Positions 1 to 4,715 of a stretch of 7,831 nucleotides of DNA are shown here, piece by piece (positions within the stretch are counted from its first letter, which is position 1; each line of letters begins with the position of its first letter). This DNA is from CAYXWM01 sp964468805 (GTDB taxonomy: Bacteria > Bacillota > Clostridia > Lachnospirales > WRBF01). The notes under the pieces were generated by a model. It made no database searches. It was not told the origin of the DNA and worked only from the letters and a program-made list of their open reading frames with translations. The translations under genes were made by a program, and so were the position numbers. Location of the stretch: NCBI GenBank assembly GCA_964468805.1, contig CAYXWM010000083.1, positions 1 to 7,831 of the forward strand. Reading direction: 5' to 3'.

Positions 1-178
1 TATTATGCATACTGCTTTTAATTTTAACATTTCCGGGGTTAATAAATCAAGCTGTTTTTTCCGGTTGTATTATTCCGGAACGCTTTAGGCATAAATTTAC
101 AGATTCAACCCAATTATACTTCCCTCTAACCCCTAATTTTCATAAAAACGCAAGAGTGAAGCGTTTACGAAGAATAGC

Positions 179-219
179 TTTTGTTACTGTTCCTTATACA
201 TTTAAGTATAATAACAAAA
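179..219. repeat. AT-rich intergenic repeat copy A, with inverted ends
   Basis: The arms TTTTGTTA (179-186) and TAACAAAA (212-219) are perfect inverted repeats. Inside them TTATAC and GTATAA flank ATTTAA. The 34-nt core 179-212 matches 2891-2924 at 29 of 34 positions by hand count, and a related copy lies at 4552-4581, so this belongs to a small dispersed family. It ends 3 nt before the proC -35 hexamer, so it could also act as an operator. That role is inference only. Confidence 0.55.
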
Positions 220-222
220 CTC

Positions 223-251
223 TTGCAATTGGTTACCGTATTATTTATAAT
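223..251 (+). promoter_or_regulatory. Sigma-A type promoter of proC
   Basis: TTGCAA (223-228) and a perfect TATAAT (246-251) are separated by exactly 17 nt. Transcription would start near 258, giving a leader of about 25 nt with a GGAAG ribosome binding site (271-275) 7 nt before the proC ATG. This is the best promoter match I found in the window. The inverted repeat at 179-219 lies immediately upstream. Confidence 0.8.
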
Positions 252-282
252 AAGTTAATTTTAAAAATAAGGAAGTGTACAA

Positions 283-1086
283 ATGAATTATGGATTTATC
301 GGTTGCGGAAACATTGCAAAAGCCATAATCGCCGGTTTGATACGCAGCGGCTATGCCGAACCGGAAAAAATTAACGTTTTTGACGTTAGCAAGCAGGCTA
401 TGCAAAACACTGTGAACACTTTCGGGATTAAGAGCTGTTCCGGTTACGAAGAATTGATTAAAAACTCCAACATAGTTTTTATCGCGGTAAAACCCAAGAA
501 TTTAATTAACGTATTGGTAAATACCAAGCAAGATTTGCGTACTTATATGCCTATAGTAGTTTCACTCTGTGCCGGTCAAACCATATCTGATATAGAAACC
601 ATTCTGGACTTCCCTATTCCCATAATCCGTATTATGCCCAATCTGAATACCGCCGTATGTGCCGGTGTTTCCGCATATTGCGATAACGGGCATATTGAAC
701 GGGAATTGCTTGACGTGGTGGTAAACATATTTAAAAATATGGGCTCCGTTGTAGCCATAGACGAGGCAGACTTCCACCTGTTTACGGTAATAGCGTCGTC
801 AGCTCCGGCATTTGCTTATTTGTTTATGGAATCTCTGGCAAAAGCGGCTTTAAAACTGGGTATGGACAAAAACCTGGCTCTTAGCATAGTGGCTCAAACG
901 GTTTTGGGTTCTGCAAAAATGCTTACCGAATCAAACGAGCATCCTCAGCACTTAATTGATAAAGTATGTTCTCCCGGCGGTATAACCATCGAAGGCGTTA
1001 CCACCCTGTTGGACAGAAATTTTGAATCAACCGTAATCCATGCAGTTGAAAGTTGTGTTCGCAAAAGCAAATACCCCAACAGATAG
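283..1086 (+). CDS. proC: Pyrroline-5-carboxylate reductase (ProC)
   Basis: A cytosolic enzyme that reduces 1-pyrroline-5-carboxylate to L-proline with NAD(P)H, the last step of proline synthesis. The 267 residues match the usual family length. The N-terminal Rossmann fold begins at residue 2 with the dinucleotide loop GCGNIA (7-12), followed by AVKP (68-71) and RIMPN (116-120), both typical of the family. The C-terminal all-helical dimerisation domain carries the P5C reductase signature around 224-243, with the SPGGIT core at 230-235. The segment SSAPAFAYLF (172-181) replaces the more usual GSGPAY form, a mild variation. The start at 283 is supported by a GGAAG site 7 nt upstream and a strong promoter at 223-251. 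An overlapping reading frame from 156 has no such support. The gene is followed by a 138-nt gap and engB, so it may be transcribed alone or with engB. Confidence 0.96.
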   Translation: MNYGFIGCGNIAKAIIAGLIRSGYAEPEKINVFDVSKQAMQNTVNTFGIKSCSGYEELIKNSNIVFIAVKPKNLINVLVNTKQDLRTYMPIVVSLCAGQTISDIETILDFPIPIIRIMPNLNTAVCAGVSAYCDNGHIERELLDVVVNIFKNMGSVVAIDEADFHLFTVIASSAPAFAYLFMESLAKAALKLGMDKNLALSIVAQTVLGSAKMLTESNEHPQHLIDKVCSPGGITIEGVTTLLDRNFESTVIHAVESCVRKSKYPNR

Positions 1087-1169
1087 ATATTTTATTTTGC
1101 ATTACAGAAAGATTGACTTATTTGGAAAAAGGGAGTTTTCTCTCTAAGGATTTTATCTTTTAATTAAAA

Positions 1170-1193
1170 AAAGAGAGGGTATTCCCTCTCTTT
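1170..1193. terminator. Hairpin between proC and engB
   Basis: A perfect 10-bp stem (1170-1179 with 1184-1193) closes on a TATT loop. On the + strand the 3' side has no T run beyond the stem, so it is a weak terminator for proC. On the minus strand the stem is followed by a run of Ts (complement of the A run at 1165-1171), which fits termination of antisense transcription entering from engB. It may act in both directions. The segment 1140-1145 could pair with 1172-1177 instead, which would disrupt the hairpin. Confidence 0.5.
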
Positions 1194-1224
1194 CATCGTT
1201 AATATAGATTTTTAAGGAGTTTTT

Positions 1225-1830
1225 ATGAACGTAAACAACGTAAACCTTGAGTGTGTCGCCGTAAAACAGGAACAGTATCCAAAAAGCGGATTGCCGGAAA
1301 TAGCCTTTGTTGGTCGTTCCAATGTAGGTAAATCTTCGCTTATAAATTACATGGTAAATCGTAAGGCTCTTGCCCGAACCAGCCAAAACCCCGGCAAGAC
1401 CCGAACAATAAACTTCTACAACGTAGAGAATACCCTGTATTTTGTGGATTTGCCGGGCTACGGTTATGCCAAGACTTCCCAAAGCCTATCCCAAAGCTGG
1501 GGCTCCATGATAGAAAAATATCTTCTAAAACGCCAAGAATTAAAGGCTATAGTCATGCTCTTGGATATACGTCATAACCCCACGGCAAATGACAAAATGT
1601 TATTGGATTGGCTGGTACATTACGGTTACAACATAATTTTCGTTGCCACCAAATCAGATAAAATTAATCGCAGTGCCCTAAACAAGCACCTTGCCATGAT
1701 AAGAACCGCTTTAAAATTATCCGACAAAGATACACTAATTCCCTTCTCAAGCCTTTCAAAACAGGGCAGAGACAATCTTTGGGATATAATAGAGGAGCGA
1801 ATCGGTTTAAAAGAGGAAAATCCCGAGTAA
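1225..1830 (+). CDS. engB: Ribosome-biogenesis GTPase EngB (YsxC/YihA)
   Basis: A TrmE-Era-EngA-YihA family GTPase needed for late assembly of the 50S ribosomal subunit, acting in the cytosol and usually essential. At 201 residues it has the normal length. All GTP-binding motifs are visible: the P-loop GRSNVGKSS (30-38), the G2 region GKTRTINFY (57-65), G3 DLPGYGYA (75-82), G4 TKSDK (142-146) and G5 SSLSKQG (175-181). The PGYGYA form of G3 is characteristic of EngB and separates it from Era and Der. The ATG at 1225 has AAGGAG 5 nt upstream. The ATG-proximal residues precede the beta strand leading into the P-loop as expected. I see no clear separate promoter. The stop codon runs directly into a bidirectional terminator. 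Confidence 0.97.
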   Translation: MNVNNVNLECVAVKQEQYPKSGLPEIAFVGRSNVGKSSLINYMVNRKALARTSQNPGKTRTINFYNVENTLYFVDLPGYGYAKTSQSLSQSWGSMIEKYLLKRQELKAIVMLLDIRHNPTANDKMLLDWLVHYGYNIIFVATKSDKINRSALNKHLAMIRTALKLSDKDTLIPFSSLSKQGRDNLWDIIEERIGLKEENPE

Positions 1831-1880
1831 AAAACCGGAGGAAAACTTGTCACGCGTTATAAGTTTGCCTCCGGTTTTTT
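1831..1880. terminator. Bidirectional terminator between engB and the chemoreceptor gene
   Basis: An 18-position stem (1831-1848 with 1861-1878) has one A-G mismatch and a 12-nt loop. It is followed on the + strand by six Ts (1875-1880) and mirrored by an A run at 1829-1834, which becomes a T run on the minus strand. It starts right after the engB stop codon, and the convergent minus-strand gene ends at 1912, so one hairpin can stop both transcripts. Confidence 0.9.
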
Positions 1881-1911
1881 ATGTATATTTATTGTAAATC
1901 ATTGTATGTAA

Positions 1912-2736
1912 TCAGTTAAGTAATTTTGAGTAATTGTCTGCCGTAGCTTGCATATCGTCTATTACGTGGTTTATGTCGGAGATTATTTGGATTTGAGATT
2001 GGAGCAGTTCGCTGTTTTCCAAGGTTATTTCCGAAAGGTCGTCAACACCCCGAGTCATTTTGCGTAACAGAGAGGATACCAAATTTACGGCCTTTTTTGT
2101 GTGCTGGGAAAGTTCTTTGATTTCCGTTGCTATGACAGCAAAACCCTTACCCTGTACTCCTGTTCTGGCGGCTTCTATGGAGGCATTTACCGCCAGAATA
2201 TCCGTGGTTGAGGCTATGATTTGTATTTCGCCCAAAAGCTCCAGAATTTCTTGGGAAGCAGTTTTTGTATGGCTCATAACATCCATAATCTTTTCGTTAT
2301 CTTCCGCTATTCTTACCATGCCGCCGTCTATGGTATCGGTCTGTTCGGTTATTACATTAAGCAGTTTTGAAAACTGTTCATAGGTCTCCACCAGTTTTGA
2401 CTCACGTTCCATGGAAATTCCTACGCCCACGCACCCAACCACGTTTGCCTCCTTATCAAAAATAGGCGTTGCGGTTGAGCGAAAGGAGACACCGCAAAAT
2501 TCTTTGGGTATAACTTTTGTTACGGTTTTTTTTGATTGACAAGCCATGGTTAAGGGGCTTGAAGGCGGTACGGGGTCACCTATTCTTACTTTAGTATCCA
2601 CCTTTTTGCCCGGACAATGAGCAATAAACCGTTCCGTGTCCGTAACCGATATCATACATTCCGAGTTAAATAAAACGGATATGTCTTCCAGCAAGTTGCA
2701 AATGGCGTCTCGTTTTGGGATTCCTCCGATTATCAT
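1912..2736 (-). CDS. Soluble methyl-accepting chemotaxis-type protein with N-terminal sensor domain
   Basis: The 274-residue protein has no signal peptide or membrane segment, so it should be cytosolic. Residues 1 to about 110 look like a compact PAS/GAF-like sensor of the kind found in short clostridial receptors: a TDTERFIAH strand, a PG-x-KVD turn, then PIFDKEANVVGCVGVGIS (91-108). Residues from about 112 form a coiled coil holding the MCP signalling hairpin. The conserved tip lies near 173-212, with DILAVNASIEAARTG (179-193) and KGFAVIATEIKELS (197-210), which bind CheA and CheW in this family. HAMP and transmembrane parts are absent, and the coil is much shorter than in classical receptors, so methylation-based adaptation is uncertain. 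Six cysteines (13, 27, 41, 66, 81, 102) all lie in the sensor. The start at 2736 has an AAGGTGG site (2743-2749 on the complement). It stands alone, with no chemotaxis or flagellar genes visible nearby. The ligand cannot be told from sequence. Confidence 0.85.
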   Translation of the reverse strand: MIIGGIPKRDAICNLLEDISVLFNSECMISVTDTERFIAHCPGKKVDTKVRIGDPVPPSSPLTMACQSKKTVTKVIPKEFCGVSFRSTATPIFDKEANVVGCVGVGISMERESKLVETYEQFSKLLNVITEQTDTIDGGMVRIAEDNEKIMDVMSHTKTASQEILELLGEIQIIASTTDILAVNASIEAARTGVQGKGFAVIATEIKELSQHTKKAVNLVSSLLRKMTRGVDDLSEITLENSELLQSQIQIISDINHVIDDMQATADNYSKLLN

Positions 2737-3000
2737 AAAATTCCACCTTTATAAACTTTTTAAATCCGCAAAGACCGGTTTAACCTTATGCCGGCGTAAA
2801 ATATGTAAGGGCATCAAAAGTACGTTTTAGCGTGGTTTTATTTGAAATGTGCGAATACCGTCGGAAGTTCGGTGAAATCTATACTTAATTTTTTGTTACT
2901 ATTCCTTATGCAAGTAAGTTTAATTTCATCGAACCACATTATTATAACACTTCCGTCACATAAGTTAAATAGGTAGACAATAATATTATCGGAAAACAAT
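2737..3000. other. Non-coding gap upstream of the chemoreceptor gene
   Basis: No convincing gene is present. The part next to 2736 holds the ribosome binding site of the minus-strand chemoreceptor gene (2743-2749). I could not find a convincing promoter for it: candidate boxes have poor spacing, and no sigma-28 type site is evident. Repeat copy B (2891-2924) lies in the middle. A 78-codon minus-strand frame across 2838-3074 runs through the icd terminator and has no family features, so I do not call it. Confidence 0.6.
2891..2924. repeat. AT-rich intergenic repeat copy B
   Basis: This segment matches copy A (179-212) at 29 of 34 positions, sharing TTTTGTTACT, TTCCTTAT and TAAGT. The sequence just before it (ACTTAA, 2883-2888) also resembles the left arm of copy C. 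Unlike A and C, its flanking inverted arms are degraded, so it looks like an older copy. Confidence 0.5.
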
Positions 3001-3033
3001 AAAAAAACCGGAATTAAATTTTCCGGTTTTTTT
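3001..3033. terminator. Intrinsic terminator downstream of icd
   Basis: A perfect 13-bp stem (3001-3013 with 3021-3033) with a 7-nt loop has an A run on one side and a T run on the other, so it reads as a terminator on either strand. It lies 76 nt past the minus-strand icd stop codon, and is the obvious end of that transcript. Confidence 0.85.
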
Positions 3034-3048
3034 ATACCCCAAATGGGT

Positions 3049-3108
3049 TGTGTATAACTTCGTTTTATTAACACGGGTTGTTAATAAGTCTGTGTATATT
3101 GTGGATAA
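3049..3108. promoter_or_regulatory. Cluster of DnaA-box-like sites around an inverted repeat
   Basis: TGTGTATAA (3049-3057) and TGTGGATAA (3100-3108) both fit the DnaA box consensus TTATNCACA on the complement. The second is the canonical TTATCCACA. A one-mismatch copy, TGTGTATAT, sits at 3091-3099, directly abutting the last. All three point the same way. Between them, TTATTAAC (3065-3072) and GTTAATAA (3080-3087) form an 8-bp inverted repeat. A further exact box in the opposite orientation lies inside icd at 3230-3238. DnaA binding is inferred from motif match only. Confidence 0.45.
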
Positions 3109-4251
3109 TTAAAGTTGAGACATTAAATAATCAGCGTATTCGCCGCAGGTTGCACCTGTGTTTCTGCCTGTAATTACGCATTTTCCTTCTGCCATTGCTG
3201 CATCAAGTACATCCGCAAGTTTTTGGGATTTATCCACATAGCCTATGTGGGCAAGAAGCATAACTGTTGCACGGATTACAGAACAAGGATCGGCATATTG
3301 GTCTCTGCCTTCTTGAACCATACGAGGAGCAGAGCCGTGGATAGCTTCAAACATGGCATAACGGCTGCCTATATTTGCGGAACCTGCCGTACCTACGCCG
3401 CCTTGCAATTCTGCGGCTTCGTCCGTAAGAATATCGCCGTAAAGATTGGGCAGTACCAAAACTTGAAATTCTTTTCTGCGTTTTTCATCTATAAGTTTAG
3501 CGGTCATAATATCAATGTACCAGTCATCCAAAGCTATACCGGGATATTCTTTAGCTACTTCTTTGCAAATATTAAGGAATTTACCGTCTGTTGTTTTAAT
3601 AACATTTGCCTTGGTGACAACCGTTACCTTTGTTTTACCGTTGTTTTTTGCAAATTCAAAGGCGGCACGAGCTATTCTTTGGCAGCCTTGGGTGGTGGTT
3701 ACGGTGAAGTCCAGAGCCAAGTCTGAATCCACGTCTATACCCAGAGAACCTACGGCATAAGAACCTTCGGTATTTTCACGGAAGAAAGTCCAGTCTATGC
3801 CCAATTCCGGAACACGGACAGGTCTTACGTTTGCAAAAAGGTCCAATTCTTTACGCATGGCAACATTGGCACTTTCCAGGTTTACTTTGTCGCCTGCTTG
3901 GGGAGTGGTTGTGGGGCCTTTAAGTATAACATGGCATTCTTTGAGTTCTGCCAAAACAGAATCCGGGATGGCTTTTTGTTCGGCTATACGATTTTCTATG
4001 GTAAGACCTTCAATTGTTCTTACTTCAACTTTTGAATTTGCTATTTCTTCTTTTAAAAGATGCTCAAGTATGCGTTGAGCCTGTGCTGTGATGGCGGGCC
4101 CTATGCCGTCACCGCCAACAACACCGATGATGATTTTGTCTAACTTTTCATAGTCAACAAATTCTGTTTGATTTTTCATTCTTTCTATTCTTTGAAGTTG
4201 CATTGAAATAATTTTTTCGAGACGTTCTTGAACATGGGGATAATTACTCAT
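3109..4251 (-). CDS. icd: Isocitrate dehydrogenase (isocitrate/isopropylmalate dehydrogenase family)
   Basis: It oxidatively decarboxylates isocitrate to 2-oxoglutarate with NAD or NADP. The family core starts at about residue 40 with IIGVVGGDGIGP (41-52). KGPTTTP (111-117), the SANVAMR substrate loop (127-133), FANVRPV (139-145) and FFRENTEGSY (156-165) resemble isocitrate rather than isopropylmalate dehydrogenases, which carry a RELTGG-type motif there. Catalytic-type residues include Y165, K214 and D247. The metal-binding signature NLYGDILTDEAA (269-280) leads to GSANIG (290-295). In the cofactor loop after HGSAP, residues R310 and M311 occupy the positions that select the coenzyme. I leave NAD versus NADP open. 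A lysine-, arginine- and glutamate-rich N-terminal extension of about 39 residues precedes the core. The start at 4251 has a GGAG site 5 nt upstream. Its neighbour upstream on the same strand is citrate synthase, but 464 nt of repeats and a terminator separate them. Confidence 0.88.
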   Translation of the reverse strand: MSNYPHVQERLEKIISMQLQRIERMKNQTEFVDYEKLDKIIIGVVGGDGIGPAITAQAQRILEHLLKEEIANSKVEVRTIEGLTIENRIAEQKAIPDSVLAELKECHVILKGPTTTPQAGDKVNLESANVAMRKELDLFANVRPVRVPELGIDWTFFRENTEGSYAVGSLGIDVDSDLALDFTVTTTQGCQRIARAAFEFAKNNGKTKVTVVTKANVIKTTDGKFLNICKEVAKEYPGIALDDWYIDIMTAKLIDEKRRKEFQVLVLPNLYGDILTDEAAELQGGVGTAGSANIGSRYAMFEAIHGSAPRMVQEGRDQYADPCSVIRATVMLLAHIGYVDKSQKLADVLDAAMAEGKCVITGRNTGATCGEYADYLMSQL

Positions 4252-4302
4252 GATTTCTCCAACCTTCGTTATTATTTTCTGTATATAAGAGATTAAGACC
4301 TT

Positions 4303-4447
4303 GAGGGAGAAAAGATTTTTTCATTCTGAATGATTAATGGTTGCAATTTTTGCTTAAAAAGATCCTTAAAGCATTCGGTGTTTTACGAGCAAAAATTTTC
4401 TTGATAAAACTCTTTCAAAACTATCGGCGAAAAGGGTTTTCTCCCTC
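4303..4447. mobile_element. MITE-like element with 11-bp terminal inverted repeats
   Basis: The ends GAGGGAGAAAA (4303-4313) and TTTTCTCCCTC (4437-4447) are perfect inverted repeats, with looser similarity continuing inwards. A second perfect 10-bp pair is nested inside (4345-4354 with 4388-4397), and TCATTC-T-GAATGA (4321-4333) is another palindrome. No target-site duplication is clear. The minus strand contains a short frame from ATG 4449 to a stop at 4366, and an overlapping frame continues for about 25 codons, suggesting a broken mini-ORF of about 50 codons or chance. The element could equally be a folded leader of icd. Confidence 0.4.
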
Positions 4448-4449
4448 AT

Positions 4450-4489
4450 ACTAATTCCATTTAAATAGTAAGCAAAGTATGGAATTAGT
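4450..4489. repeat. 11-bp inverted repeat
   Basis: ACTAATTCCAT (4450-4460) and ATGGAATTAGT (4479-4489) are perfect complements around an 18-nt AT-rich spacer. It directly abuts the element at 4303-4447. There is no T run, so it is not a terminator. It may be part of the same repeat patchwork or a protein-binding site. Confidence 0.5.
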
Positions 4490-4535
4490 CAAAAACTCCT
4501 CTTTCCAAAAAAGCCGATTATAAATATTCTATTAC

Positions 4536-4581
4536 TACTTAAATGCAGGTTTTTTGTTATTATCCCTATGCATTTAAGTAT
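4536..4581. repeat. AT-rich repeat copy C within a 12-bp inverted repeat
   Basis: TACTTAAATGCA (4536-4547) and TGCATTTAAGTA (4569-4580) are perfect 12-bp inverted arms around a 21-nt spacer. The segment 4552-4581 aligns with copies A and B after one gap, sharing TTTTGTTA, then CCT, then CATTTAAGTAT with copy A. Copy C is the most symmetrical of the three. Confidence 0.55.
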
Positions 4582-4608
4582 GTAGTCATATTATTGTATT
4601 TTCATAGA

Positions 4609-4650
4609 AAAACCCGGGACTTTCGGAGTTGACCGTAAGTCCTAGGTTTT
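4609..4650 (-). terminator. Terminator downstream of the citrate synthase gene
   Basis: A 14-position stem (4609-4622 with 4637-4650) has one G-U pair and one A-C mismatch around a 14-nt loop. On the minus strand it ends in a T run (complement of 4608-4612). It lies about 65 nt beyond the citrate synthase stop and would separate that transcript from icd. Confidence 0.65.
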
Positions 4651-4715
4651 AATAAACTTTCTTATTAAGATACAGCGGTTTAAGTTAAAACGTTTTGATA
4701 TAAATTATAGAACTG

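Larger units (their letters stand above)
4252..4715. other. Repeat-rich gap between citrate synthase and icd
   Basis: It holds no convincing gene. From the icd side it contains a 145-bp element with inverted ends (4303-4447), an 11-bp inverted repeat (4450-4489), a 12-bp inverted repeat containing repeat copy C (4536-4581) and the citrate synthase terminator (4609-4650). I could not place a clear icd promoter. The TATATA near 4282-4287 on the minus strand lacks a good -35 partner. Mobile or repeat DNA may have entered and separated a former operon, which is inference. Confidence 0.6.

Noticed and set aside
59..80. TTCCGG/CCGGAA stem as a terminator of an upstream gene
   Set aside because: Only 6 bp, and there is no T run after the stem on either strand.
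179..219. TTGTTA and TAACAA half-sites as a Rex operator near proC
   Set aside because: The half-sites are 25 nt apart, far more than the spacing in known Rex operators.
156..374. 72-codon + frame overlapping the proC start
   Set aside because: It spans the proC promoter and ribosome binding site, has no family features and overlaps proC in another frame.
1153..1482. 109-codon minus frame opposite engB
   Set aside because: Antisense to a certain gene, runs through the intergenic hairpin, with no recognisable domain.
2750..2800. TAAA-type sigma-28 promoter for the chemoreceptor gene
   Set aside because: The expected GCCGATAA-like second box is missing at the right distance.
2838..3074. 78-codon minus frame upstream of the chemoreceptor gene
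   Set aside because: It reads through the perfect icd terminator and one DnaA-like box, and its sequence looks like translated AT-rich DNA.
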